This document shows positions 1 through 6,738 of a DNA stretch of 17,357 bases, one piece after another. The notes under the pieces are model-generated. The model was not told the origin of the DNA, ran no database searches, and saw only the letters and a list, made by a program, of their open reading frames with translations. Location: assembly GCA_018819005.1 (NCBI GenBank), contig JAHJQU010000333.1, positions 1 to 17,357 of the forward strand, given 5' to 3'. The position numbers and the translations under genes are program-made. The stretch comes from Pseudomonadota bacterium (lineage in GTDB: Bacteria > Desulfobacterota > Desulfobacteria > Desulfobacterales > RPRI01). Numbering within the stretch: position 1 is the stretch's first letter; the number at the start of each line of letters is the position of its first letter.

Positions 1-824
1 AAATATGCCCGGATCCTTTGCATCGACATTTCTGAACGCGGTATGATTCCTTTCTCTATCAGCAGGCTTCCGATGCTTTTATAGGGCCGTCCGTTTGAAT
101 TATGATAATGCACATTAATAGTTTCCCCATTCTCAAGTACTATTTTGCCTGATCCTTGGATCTGAAGAAAAAAAAGATCTATAGGGTCTTTTACCCACAC
201 AATAACAGAAGCCTTATTCTCAAGAATTGTCCCTGTTTCAATTTCCTTCCGCTCATAGTAAGGAACAACTGTCTGCCCCGTATATCTTCCTGTTATTTTT
301 TCTCCGGCGTATTTTGCAGAGAATAATGAAAGATCTATTGAAATAAGATCCGAAGGAGTTCCATAAACAGGATATTTATATATGTCTCTCTCTAAAAGGC
401 TTCCTTCCAAAAAGGGTTCATAATATCCAGTGAAAAGAACATCCCCGCTTCCATTGCTTCCGGTTGATTTATAGACATAATAATTTTCATCTATATATCT
501 TCTCAATTCATCGGCAGAAGGTTTTTTTTCTGTAAATTCAAGGAATTTAACCAAAGAATCGACCATATGAGATGTTTCATATACATCCTGCCCGAACTTA
601 AATTTCATATCTTTTGGTCTTTTCTTAAGATATGAAAGACTTTGCTGTATACTGTCCGAGAGATTGACATAATTTGTGTCGTCAACAAACTCGGGGTATT
701 CGGAAACCGGCAGTTTTTCAAGCACCGGGATCTCTTCCGGCGGTCTGTGAATTATCTGAGCACATCCACATACCATTACTACCAGATACAAACAGATTAA
801 TAAAATATATGGTTTGACACACAT
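1..824 (-). CDS. mltA: Membrane-bound lytic murein transglycosylase A (MltA), lipoprotein, C-terminus cut by window edge
   Basis: Read by hand on the minus strand from ATG 824-822; 274 codons are in view and the frame is open to base 1. The N-terminus is a lipoprotein signal (hydrophobic core about residues 5-18, lipobox V-C-G-C with Cys21), so the protein should be anchored in the outer membrane and cleave the MurNAc-GlcNAc bond of peptidoglycan. MltA family motifs are readable in order: FTGYYEP, then YPVYGTPSDLI, then WVKDPIDLFFLQIQGSG, then VHYHNSNGRPYKSIG, then MSMQRIR near the edge. The catalytic Asp of the 3D domain lies beyond the window, so activity cannot be judged. It starts 16 bp after the moaC stop and has no clear Shine-Dalgarno, suggesting translation coupled to moaC. 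Its place after Moco genes seems to be chance linkage rather than a shared pathway. Confidence 0.9.
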   Translation of the reverse strand, partial: MCVKPYILLICLYLVVMVCGCAQIIHRPPEEIPVLEKLPVSEYPEFVDDTNYVNLSDSIQQSLSYLKKRPKDMKFKFGQDVYETSHMVDSLVKFLEFTEKKPSADELRRYIDENYYVYKSTGSNGSGDVLFTGYYEPFLEGSLLERDIYKYPVYGTPSDLISIDLSLFSAKYAGEKITGRYTGQTVVPYYERKEIETGTILENKASVIVWVKDPIDLFFLQIQGSGKIVLENGETINVHYHNSNGRPYKSIGSLLIEKGIIPRSEMSMQRIRAY

Positions 825-840
825 GGCTGTTAAATATCAC

Positions 841-1320
841 CTATTTTGTTCTGACAAATTTTCCGCTCTTCCCGCCCTGTTTTTCAATAAGAAATATATC
901 TGAAATGGTCATTTCCCTGTCGTATGATTTGCACATATCGTATATGGTTAAAGCAGCTACAGAAACCGTGGTTAAAGCCTCCATCTCAACCCCTGTCTGG
1001 CTGAAGACCTTTACGGACGATTCGATTCTTATTCTACTTGAGGTTTCATCCGGATAAAAATCAACAGATACATGGGTGAGATTTAAAGGATGGCACATTG
1101 GTATCAGGTCCGATGTCTTTTTTGCAGCCATTATTCCGGCAATTCTGGCGGTTTCAAGAACATTCCCTTTTTTTATCTCCTGACTTGTAATCTTTTGGAA
1201 AGTAGCTTGGTTCATGATTATAATACCCTGTGCAATGGCTGTTCTGTTTGTCGATTCTTTTTTTGTCACATCAACCATGCAGACCCGTCCTTTTTCATCA
1301 ATATGTGTAAAAGAGGGCAT
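841..1320 (-). CDS. moaC: Cyclic pyranopterin monophosphate synthase MoaC
   Basis: 159 aa, the usual MoaC length. With MoaA, MoaC converts GTP into cyclic pyranopterin monophosphate, the first Moco intermediate, in the cytoplasm; MoaC does the second half, rearranging 3',8-cyclo-GTP. Motifs seen: MVDVT (15-19), IPMCHPL (73-79), GVEMEAL (110-116) and YDMCK (127-131), whose Asp128 and Lys131 match the catalytic residues of the family. An open frame continues upstream to 1458, but the ATG at 1320 is chosen because an AAAGGAG ribosome site lies just before it, the family starts here, and the upstream part is repeat DNA. It is the fifth gene of the minus-strand Moco operon, after the MoaE-like gene. 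No MoaA is in the window. Confidence 0.96.
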   Translation of the reverse strand: MPSFTHIDEKGRVCMVDVTKKESTNRTAIAQGIIIMNQATFQKITSQEIKKGNVLETARIAGIMAAKKTSDLIPMCHPLNLTHVSVDFYPDETSSRIRIESSVKVFSQTGVEMEALTTVSVAALTIYDMCKSYDREMTISDIFLIEKQGGKSGKFVRTK

Positions 1321-1340
1321 TATCAGGCTCCTTTCGATTT

Positions 1341-1486
1341 CCATAAAAAATTGCAATTCGGACGGCAAAGAAAAAAGATCATTATGCAAGGCGCACAAAT
1401 CTTGAGGAATGAAGCGTACTTTTCGTACGCTGCAATGACGAAAGATGAAGTGCAACACAGCAGAATTGCTTTTTACGAAGCCATCA
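1341..1486 (-). repeat. Dispersed palindromic repeat, family A, copy 1
   Basis: Non-coding element between the moaE-like stop and the moaC ribosome site. Its outer ends are imperfect inverted repeats (CATAAAAAATTGCAATTCGG on the left; CAGAATTGCTTTTTACG on the right). The centre holds a perfect hairpin, AGCGTAC (1413-1419), loop TTTTC, GTACGCT (1425-1431). Read on the minus strand it matches copy 2 at 4011-4187: the 15-mer GTCATTGCAGCGTAC is identical in both, and an 18-base stretch ending in GTGCGCCTTGC differs at one base. No coding capacity is credible. It resembles MITE/REP-type intergenic repeats. Both ends are approximate. Confidence 0.8.
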
Positions 1487-1489
1487 TGT

Positions 1490-1852
1490 TTAGTCTGTAA
1501 AATACTCTGTCTTCCGTGTCACCGAGGTTTTAATTGCATTTAGAGTATCATTTAAAGATTTTATTACGTTATCACGGATATCGCCGGCCACAACCAGAAA
1601 CATTACATCCTCTCCTAAAAAAAGATCTTTGTCCTCTGCAATCTCAACAAGAATTTCAATAATACCGGGCATTTTTTTGCTTTCTTCAACAATCTGTTTC
1701 AGCTTTGCATGATCAACAGCAATTTTAAGCCCCGATACTTTGCGACCGTTTCGGGAAGTCCCTCTGACTACTCCGTTGTGACATAATATCATCCCCACAT
1801 TATCATACTTTGGATGTTTTTTTATTCTTTCAATAAGGACAGCCAGATTCAT
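1490..1852 (-). CDS. MoaE-like molybdopterin synthase large-subunit family protein (divergent)
   Basis: 120 aa, somewhat shorter than standard MoaE (about 140-150). MoaE, charged by the MoaD thiocarboxylate, inserts the dithiolene sulfurs that turn cPMP into molybdopterin. The fold pattern is recognisable: a G-x-V-R turn near 27-30, a long helix 48-60, a strand and acidic turn before GED (80-82), and a C-terminal helix with Lys108 and Lys114 in the spacing of the two catalytic lysines near the MoaE C-terminus. Differences: the usual HR pair before the last helix reads I-R here, and the tail after Lys114 is only six residues. It may be a true molybdopterin synthase subunit or a relative with a changed role. 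AGGAG lies 7-8 bp upstream of the ATG. It sits between mobA and moaC in the operon. Confidence 0.75.
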   Translation of the reverse strand: MNLAVLIERIKKHPKYDNVGMILCHNGVVRGTSRNGRKVSGLKIAVDHAKLKQIVEESKKMPGIIEILVEIAEDKDLFLGEDVMFLVVAGDIRDNVIKSLNDTLNAIKTSVTRKTEYFTD

Positions 1853-1884
1853 ATTTTTCTCCTGTTGCGTATAAAACTGAAAGC

Positions 1885-2484
1885 TTAATCTTGTACGATT
1901 GCTTTTGCCTCTTCCAGCGAAGAAGGCGAGTTAACATTAAAAAAAGATGTCAGATCCGGATCTTTTGCGCGTAATTCTTTGTCCGAAATCTTTTTCACCC
2001 GGACCTTATTGAAAAACTTGTCAATTTTAAACTCCTGTTTTTCAATCTGATTTTCTATCGGTTTTTGACATCTTTTTGAATATACAGCACAAAGCGGCTC
2101 TAACCCTATAGAAGTTTGCGGAATAACTATATCTATTTGTGGTTCAACAGAACAAATAATAGCTTCAACCAGTTCTTTATTCAGGAAAGGTGTGTCACAG
2201 GCCGTAATGAAAGAATGGGATTTTGTTGAATAAAAAAGGCCTGCATGTATGCCTGTAAGAGAGCTTCTATAAGGATAAATGTCTGTTACAATTTTTAAAT
2301 CCCATCCGATATATTTAACCGGATCATTTGTAACAAGGATAATTTCTTCAAATAGATTGCTAAAAACGGCGTATATACGGTCCAGAATTTGCTTTCCGCC
2401 AATTTGCATTAATGCTTTATTGGCGCCTGAAAAGCGTGTATTCAATCCGCCTGCTAAAATTACTCCCGTAAAAGAAGGAAACAT
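1885..2484 (-). CDS. mobA: Molybdenum cofactor guanylyltransferase MobA
   Basis: 199 aa. It transfers GMP from GTP to Mo-molybdopterin to give the MGD form of the cofactor used by DMSO-reductase-family enzymes such as formate dehydrogenases. The N-terminal nucleotide-binding signature ILAGGLNTRFSGANKAL spans residues 9-25; VTNDP is at 51-55; the metal-binding Asp is Asp97 in ITACDTPF; GLEPLCAVYS near 125 and FFNVNSPSSL near the C-terminus are typical of the family. An AAGGTGAT ribosome site precedes the ATG. It lies 53 bp after the HD gene and 32 bp before the MoaE-like gene, in one direction. A close relative could be a CTP-using MocA, but the signature and the neighbouring mobB favour MobA. 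Confidence 0.93.
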   Translation of the reverse strand: MFPSFTGVILAGGLNTRFSGANKALMQIGGKQILDRIYAVFSNLFEEIILVTNDPVKYIGWDLKIVTDIYPYRSSLTGIHAGLFYSTKSHSFITACDTPFLNKELVEAIICSVEPQIDIVIPQTSIGLEPLCAVYSKRCQKPIENQIEKQEFKIDKFFNKVRVKKISDKELRAKDPDLTSFFNVNSPSSLEEAKAIVQD

Positions 2485-2537
2485 ATCATATCACCTTTTT
2501 GCACTTAAACAAAAGCTGGTGTTCTTCAAATGCATTT

Positions 2538-3320
2538 TTATGGGGTTATCAAAATAGAATCGACATGATCGCGGGCAATTTTTACCGCGCCGGTTATTTC
2601 TTTGACCTTCGGGAGTGTCTCTTCTATCATGCCTATAAAATTATTGTTCTTTATGGCTCTGAATGACGGTATAAAATTTATGTCAAAAACCCAGCTTATC
2701 TGGAGGAGTTTAAAATCATTCAAGGTTTTCAAATCTTTCATTTTAGCAAATTCCCGCATTCGAATCGATTCAAGGACCTTTTCTGAAAACGAGGGCTTAT
2801 CGGGAAGCCCCAGGACAATAGCATCGCTATGGCATTTTTCCATGTAATAATCCAGGAAAACTTTCCAGATATCAAGCTTATCGGCATCCCGTATAAGCTT
2901 CATGAATAAAAGGGTTTTTTCATCTTCTCCTTCAGGAAGAAATGCCGCATTGTGATAAGCTATGGCTTTTGATATAAATATTTTCCTGTTTTTTGGGAAT
3001 CCCGAAAAAACCTTGTGTATGCCAATCTGCCTTAAGCCAAGTTTCGCATGATTTTCAGAAAGAGCATCAACAAAAGTGTGGTAAATCTCATACTGCCTGA
3101 ACCTTCCCACATCATGAAACAATGCAATTATCTCAGCGGTGGTCATATCTTCAGGAGAGAGCCCAAGCTCTTTTCCTATCATTATTATATTGCCGCAAAC
3201 CCTTTTTGTATGTTCTTCTTTCAGGTTTATAGGACGGTTGTATTCAGGATCATTTGTATAGAAACGGGAAACATAATCGGCAAACCAGTCCTTCAAAGAG
3301 CTTACCAAATCAATGTTCAT
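2538..3320 (-). CDS. HD-domain phosphohydrolase family protein
   Basis: 260 aa, soluble, no signal peptide. The metal-binding HD pattern is intact: His37 in EEHTKRV, His69-Asp70 in ALFHDVGRFRQY, His91 in ENHAKLG, His123 in AYHNAAF, and Asp145/Asp147 in IRDADKLD. Such proteins hydrolyse phosphate esters of nucleotides or related compounds; the substrate here cannot be named. Its ATG overlaps the mobB stop in an ATGA junction (3317-3320), so translation is probably coupled to mobB, and mobA follows 53 bp later. That position suggests, but does not show, a link to nucleotide or pterin handling during guanylylation of Moco. It is not a GGDEF/HD-GYP protein and has no sensory domain. Confidence 0.88.
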   Translation of the reverse strand: MNIDLVSSLKDWFADYVSRFYTNDPEYNRPINLKEEHTKRVCGNIIMIGKELGLSPEDMTTAEIIALFHDVGRFRQYEIYHTFVDALSENHAKLGLRQIGIHKVFSGFPKNRKIFISKAIAYHNAAFLPEGEDEKTLLFMKLIRDADKLDIWKVFLDYYMEKCHSDAIVLGLPDKPSFSEKVLESIRMREFAKMKDLKTLNDFKLLQISWVFDINFIPSFRAIKNNNFIGMIEETLPKVKEITGAVKIARDHVDSILITP

Positions 3321-3799
3321 AGAAATTTTTTCACAATCAGGTCTACGATACCTTTAATATCTCCGGTGCCGAATCTTGGTACATTGAGGTCTGCGTCATC
3401 ATCCGTCACAAACGCAAAAAGGTTATCATCATTCCTGCACAGCGGTTCCGCGTGCCTTGCTTTTCTGAAAACCTCGATTTTAGGTTTATTTTCTCTCTTG
3501 AAACCTTCAGTTATCACGATATCAACGTCCGAAAAATATTTCCCCACAGAATCTATTGTTTCACCGCCGCCATTCTTAAGCATGGCGATGCTTTCCGGTG
3601 AAACAACCATTATGGTATCTGCCCCTGCCGCCTTGTGGCGCCAGCTGTCTTTTCCTTCCCTGTCAATTTGAAAACCATGATGGGCGTGTTTAATGGTTCC
3701 TATCCTGTAACCCCTCTTTTTAAGCTCCGGAATCAGTTTTTCAATAAGGGTTGTCTTGCCCGACTCCGATTTGCCTACGATTGAAATTATTGGTGTCAT
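3317..3799 (-). CDS. mobB: Molybdopterin-guanine dinucleotide biosynthesis protein MobB
   Basis: 160 aa GTP-binding P-loop protein that assists MobA in attaching the nucleotide to molybdopterin. Seen: Walker A GKSESGKTT (9-17), the MobB motif GTIKHAHH (34-41), DSWRHKAAGAD (51-61), and a Walker-B-like strand IVITEGFKRE (94-103). The length and motif order fit stand-alone MobB. It is the first gene of the minus-strand operon; the ATG at 3799 has only a weak AGGAAT-like ribosome site. A candidate promoter lies about 100 bp upstream (3895-3923). A different-frame reading that extends across the start to 3923 has no family features and was discarded. Confidence 0.93.
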   Translation of the reverse strand: MTPIISIVGKSESGKTTLIEKLIPELKKRGYRIGTIKHAHHGFQIDREGKDSWRHKAAGADTIMVVSPESIAMLKNGGGETIDSVGKYFSDVDIVITEGFKRENKPKIEVFRKARHAEPLCRNDDNLFAFVTDDDADLNVPRFGTGDIKGIVDLIVKKFL

Positions 3800-3894
3800 A
3801 TAATATAGGTAATTCCTGATTTATGGTTGATAGACTGGAAACCGAAGTTTCTGAAATAGTTTTAACATATCCTGAACTCTTACTGTAAGGAGTT

Positions 3895-3923
3895 AACTTA
3901 ATTTGCAAAAGCAATATTGTCAA
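3895..3923 (-). promoter_or_regulatory. Candidate sigma-70 promoter for the mobB-mltA operon
   Basis: On the minus strand a perfect -35 box TTGACA (plus coordinates 3918-3923) is followed after 17 bp by TAAGTT (3895-3900), a weak -10 with three of six consensus bases. It points at mobB about 95 bp downstream. Direct copies of TGCAAAAGCA (3903-3912 and 3924-3933) overlap or flank the -35 region and could be an operator or chance. Pattern reading only. Confidence 0.4.
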
Positions 3924-3975
3924 TGCAAAAGCATTTTGTTTGCATGTATGCCGAATCCATTAATCCATTCTATCC

Positions 3976-4004
3976 TTGACATGAAAACGGGCTTTCTCTA
4001 AACT
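3976..4004 (+). promoter_or_regulatory. Candidate sigma-70 promoter for the ABC transporter
   Basis: A perfect -35 TTGACA (3976-3981), a 17-bp spacer and TAAACT (3999-4004, four of six -10 consensus bases) point towards the transporter genes. Transcription would begin near 4011, so the mRNA leader would carry the whole family-A repeat (4011-4187) before the ATG at 4195. Confidence 0.45.
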
Positions 4005-4010
4005 CTGACG

Positions 4011-4187
4011 GTTTTGTGAAAAGTCATTCTGTCCGCCGCGGCGGATTGCGCTTCATCTTTTGTCATTGCAGCGTACCAAAAAGTATGCACTCTTCGGGTC
4101 CCGCGTTTGCGGTATTCCTAAAGATTCGTGCGCCTTGCTTAATGAATTTTTTACTTTGACGTCTGAATCATGAATTTTTACGAAAGC
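4011..4187 (+). repeat. Dispersed palindromic repeat, family A, copy 2
   Basis: Homologous to the copy at 1341-1486 read in the opposite direction. Shared landmarks are GTCATTGCAGCGTAC (4062-4076) and AAGATTCGTGCGCCTTGC (4121-4138, one mismatch to copy 1). The ends are inverted: TTTGTGAAAAGTCATTC near 4014 against GAATTTTTACGAAAGC near 4172-4187. The central hairpin has decayed (GCGTAC against GTATGC), and about 20 extra bases lie near 4090-4115, making this copy longer. The right end stops eight bases before the ABC ATPase start codon, which accounts for that gene's lack of a ribosome site. Boundaries are approximate. Confidence 0.75.
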
Positions 4188-4194
4188 TGATATC

Positions 4195-5079
4195 ATGAAT
4201 TATTTGCTTGAAATTAAAAACCTTGTTAAAAAATATAAAGAAGTTGTTGCGGTCGATGATATCAGTTTTTCAATCCGTCAGGGAATCTGCTTCGGACTTA
4301 TCGGCCCAAACGGGGCAGGGAAAACCACAACAATTGAAATGGTTGAAGATATCATTCCTCCTACCTCAGGAGAAATCCTTTACAAGGGTAAACCAAGATC
4401 GTCATTATTTAAACAGGAAGTCGGAATCCAGTTTCAGCAGACTACTCTTCTGTCATCTTTAACCTTGCGTGAAACCTTAAATACATTCAAAAACCTTTAC
4501 AATGACCCCGCAGATATTGAGGAAATCATCGATATCTGCAATTTAAGAGACATTCAGAAACGACTGAATGACAGGATATCGGGGGGCCAGAAGCAGCGAC
4601 TCATGCTTGCCCTTGCAATGATAAATAAGCCCGAACTTTTGTTTTTAGATGAGCCGTCAACAGGGCTTGATCCTCAGGCAAGACGGAATCTCTGGAGCAT
4701 TGTTCAAAAAATCAAGGAAAGGGGGAATACCATCATTCTGACAACACATTACATGGAAGAAGCACAGCGCCTGTGTGATGAAATAGCAATAATGGATAAT
4801 GGCAGAATAATAGCCGAGGGAACTCCTGATCAGCTTATAAAAGAGCATTGTAAAGGAGTTACCGTAATTCTTCCGAGAAACAGCATAAAGATCCCCCTCT
4901 CTTCGCTTCCTTTTCGCTTCCGGGAGATAAACGGCAGGATTGAAATAAGAACAAATGACATAAATTCCTGCCTTAACACACTGCTGTCCGAAAATGCTGA
5001 TTTAACAGAAATGATAGTCCGTTCTCCAAATCTTGAAAATGTATTTTTAAATTTAACCGGAAAGCAACTTAGAGAATAG
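4195..5079 (+). CDS. ABC transporter ATP-binding protein (ABC-2 export type)
   Basis: 294 aa. It powers export by the membrane partner encoded just after it. Seen: Walker A GPNGAGKTT (37-45), Q-loop region around IQFQQTTLL (78-86), ABC signature ISGGQKQR (128-135), Walker B LLFLDEP (148-154), D-loop STGLDP, and the switch His185 in TTHYMEEA. The region after about 215 is the accessory C-terminal domain common in drug, lipid or polysaccharide exporters of the DrrA/CcmA style; the substrate is unknown. The ATG at 4195 has no Shine-Dalgarno because a family-A repeat abuts it, yet no better in-frame start exists and the conserved N-terminus begins here. The stop lies 2 bp before the permease ATG, so the two form one unit. 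Confidence 0.95.
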   Translation: MNYLLEIKNLVKKYKEVVAVDDISFSIRQGICFGLIGPNGAGKTTTIEMVEDIIPPTSGEILYKGKPRSSLFKQEVGIQFQQTTLLSSLTLRETLNTFKNLYNDPADIEEIIDICNLRDIQKRLNDRISGGQKQRLMLALAMINKPELLFLDEPSTGLDPQARRNLWSIVQKIKERGNTIILTTHYMEEAQRLCDEIAIMDNGRIIAEGTPDQLIKEHCKGVTVILPRNSIKIPLSSLPFRFREINGRIEIRTNDINSCLNTLLSENADLTEMIVRSPNLENVFLNLTGKQLRE

Positions 5080-5081
5080 AT

Positions 5082-6128
5082 ATGAGCTTTAAAAGACTTT
5101 GGGCCATGCTTCATGCCAGGAACCTTGAATTTTTCAGAGACAGGTCTGCTCTCGGATGGAACTTTCTTTTCCCCTTTTTAATAGTAGCAGGTTTTGGAAT
5201 CATTTTCGGCGGAAAAGATTATTCCGAATATAAAGTCGGTGTTTTTCCGTCCCAATCCGAAATAGTATCCATGAAGGATATTGATCTTCCTTCGGGATTT
5301 AAGGAGACCCGTTTTATCAAATTTATCGGTTTTGTGTCTTTTGAAGACGGAGCCGAAAGGCTGAAACACCACAAAATAGACTTTCTTGTAAAAGCCGGTT
5401 CACCGTCCCATGAATACTGGGTGAGTGGTACTTCTCCAAAGGGATATATAGTTGAAAAGCTGTTTAAGGCAAGCCTGTTTCCGGAGAACAAAAATATTGC
5501 TGAAAAAATGGAAGTCAGGGGAAAGGAAATAAGGTATATCGACTGGCTTTTTCCTGGAATTCTTGCAATGAATATGATGTTCAGCGCCCTGTGGGGAGTC
5601 GGATATGTGGTAGTTCGTTACCGTAAAACAGGTGTGCTGAAGCGCCTTAACGCAACGCCCCTCACCGCTTTCGAATATCTGTCCGCGCAGATTCTTTCAC
5701 GAATATTTATACTCATGTTTACCCTTGCCGCTGTCTGGATAGGATGCAGCCTGTTTTTTTCATTCAAGGTGGAGGGCTCTTATTTTGACCTTTTTCTGAT
5801 CTTCCTTACGGGAAGCATATGCCTCAGCGCATATGGACTTGTTATTGCGGCAAGAGGAACAAGTGAAGAATTTACAAGCGGTGTTGTAAACTTCATAACA
5901 TGGCCCATGATGTTTTTATCAGAAGTCTGGTTTTCCCTTGAAGGCTCACCCCGGTGGGTAAAATTAATTGCCAAGCTCTTTCCATTGACCCACATGCTCT
6001 CAGCCGTCCGGAAAGTTATGAACGACGGCGCAAGACTTGCCGATGTAACCCCTGAACTCGCCGTTCTCATTTTTATGACCGCAATTTCCATTGCTGTCGG
6101 AGCCGCACTTTTTTCCTGGAACAAGTAA
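5082..6128 (+). CDS. ABC-2 type transporter permease
   Basis: 348 aa membrane partner of the preceding ATPase. By eye: one membrane span near 25-43, a long extracytoplasmic loop (about 45-150), then five spans near 154-177, 205-228, 236-257, 263-285 and 325-345. The six-span pattern with a large first loop is that of the YhhJ/YadH-like ABC-2 group. The segment RKTGVLKRLNATPLTAFEYL (181-200) matches the conserved cytoplasmic E/RxxGTLxxLxxTP element of the family. The start overlaps the translation signals of the ATPase (2-bp gap). The cargo cannot be told from sequence; lipids, hydrophobic drugs or peptides are all possible. No periplasmic adaptor (HlyD/YhiI type) is encoded nearby. Confidence 0.93.
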   Translation: MSFKRLWAMLHARNLEFFRDRSALGWNFLFPFLIVAGFGIIFGGKDYSEYKVGVFPSQSEIVSMKDIDLPSGFKETRFIKFIGFVSFEDGAERLKHHKIDFLVKAGSPSHEYWVSGTSPKGYIVEKLFKASLFPENKNIAEKMEVRGKEIRYIDWLFPGILAMNMMFSALWGVGYVVVRYRKTGVLKRLNATPLTAFEYLSAQILSRIFILMFTLAAVWIGCSLFFSFKVEGSYFDLFLIFLTGSICLSAYGLVIAARGTSEEFTSGVVNFITWPMMFLSEVWFSLEGSPRWVKLIAKLFPLTHMLSAVRKVMNDGARLADVTPELAVLIFMTAISIAVGAALFSWNK

Positions 6129-6183
6129 ACAAATTTCCACCCTCATTCGTCTATACAGTTAAAAAGCCACGAAAGGAGGGCAT

Positions 6184-6522
6184 ATGAAAAATCTATCTAT
6201 ATTTATTGTGACTCTGATGGTTATCGTTTTTTTGGCCGCAGTTGAATCGCAGGCAGGAAGAGTTGAAAAAAGGTATTCAAGACAGCAGGACAGAATAGAG
6301 AATGGAGAGCGTATGCGGCTTGAACGGAGACAGTATCCGGCAAGCAGGCACATTTACCGCTATAAAAACAACAGAATAGAAAGACGCGATAGGTACCATT
6401 ACGATTATGATCATATTTCATTTAAAAGATCCACGGTATTAGTGCCGCTTATTCTGCCGCCGTTCCCGCCTCTCCCGCTGGTATTTCCGGGGGTGCATAT
6501 TCTGTTTAATTCTTCAAGATAG
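6184..6522 (+). CDS. Small secreted basic protein, unknown function
   Basis: 112 aa. A Sec signal peptide is clear (Lys3, hydrophobic 5-20, likely cut after ESQA at 21-24). The mature protein is rich in Arg and Tyr: QQDRIENGERMRLERRQ, then ASRHIYRYKNNRIERRDRYH (52-71). It ends with a proline-rich hydrophobic stretch (about 86-104) containing PLILPPFPPLPLVFPG. The AAAGGAGG ribosome site ending 5 bp before the ATG is the best in the window, which supports a real gene. It lies 55 bp after the permease on the same strand and may be co-transcribed with it. From memory, the Q-x-R-I-x-x-G and S-R-x-I-Y-x-x-K-x-N elements recall small periplasmic proteins seen in Desulfobacterales whose middle part is longer; this one would be a shortened form. 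No function is assigned. Confidence 0.7.
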   Translation: MKNLSIFIVTLMVIVFLAAVESQAGRVEKRYSRQQDRIENGERMRLERRQYPASRHIYRYKNNRIERRDRYHYDYDHISFKRSTVLVPLILPPFPPLPLVFPGVHILFNSSR

Positions 6523-6525
6523 ACG

Positions 6526-6703
6526 ATTTCCATCCGGAAACAAAGTTTTGACACATTTGAGTGTCCAATCAGGAAATCGGCAATTTTGGGCAAGCTCAAG
6601 GAAATCAAGGGATTGCGCGGAGGCGTACGCATTGTACGCCGCACAAGAAATCCCGCAGATTGACACAGAGATCGCTCAAAAGGGCCATTTCCGGATGGAA
6701 AAT
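6526..6703. repeat. MITE-like palindromic element, family B
   Basis: About 178 bp, bounded by a perfect 14-bp inverted repeat: TTTCCATCCGGAAA (6527-6540) and TTTCCGGATGGAAA (6688-6701). Inside, the arms pair again in steps: GGCAATTTTGGGCAAGCTC pairs imperfectly with GATCGCTCAAAAGGGCC; GGGATT with AATCCC; and the centre is a perfect hairpin GGCGTAC (6622-6628), GCATT, GTACGCC (6634-6640). A subterminal palindrome lies at TTGACAC-ATTTGA-GTGTCCAA. No protein is credibly encoded. The element fills the space between the small secreted protein (stop 6522) and the sigma factor (ATG 6739). From memory, similar sequences recur in Desulfobacterales genomes. Confidence 0.85.
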
Positions 6704-6738
6704 ATGGACATCCGGCGGAGTAACGGATATTATAAAGC

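Noticed and set aside
1321..1458. Upstream extension of moaC
   Set aside because: The extra 46 residues come from repeat DNA; the ATG at 1320 has its own AAAGGAG site and matches the family start.
1090..1500. Plus-strand frame of 136 codons opposite moaC and the repeat
   Set aside because: Antisense to a clear moaC gene; no domain, signal or ribosome site; it crosses non-coding repeat DNA.
3048..3671. Plus-strand frame of 207 codons opposite the HD gene and mobB
   Set aside because: Shadow of two well-supported genes; composition and hydrophobic runs are artefacts of the opposite strand.
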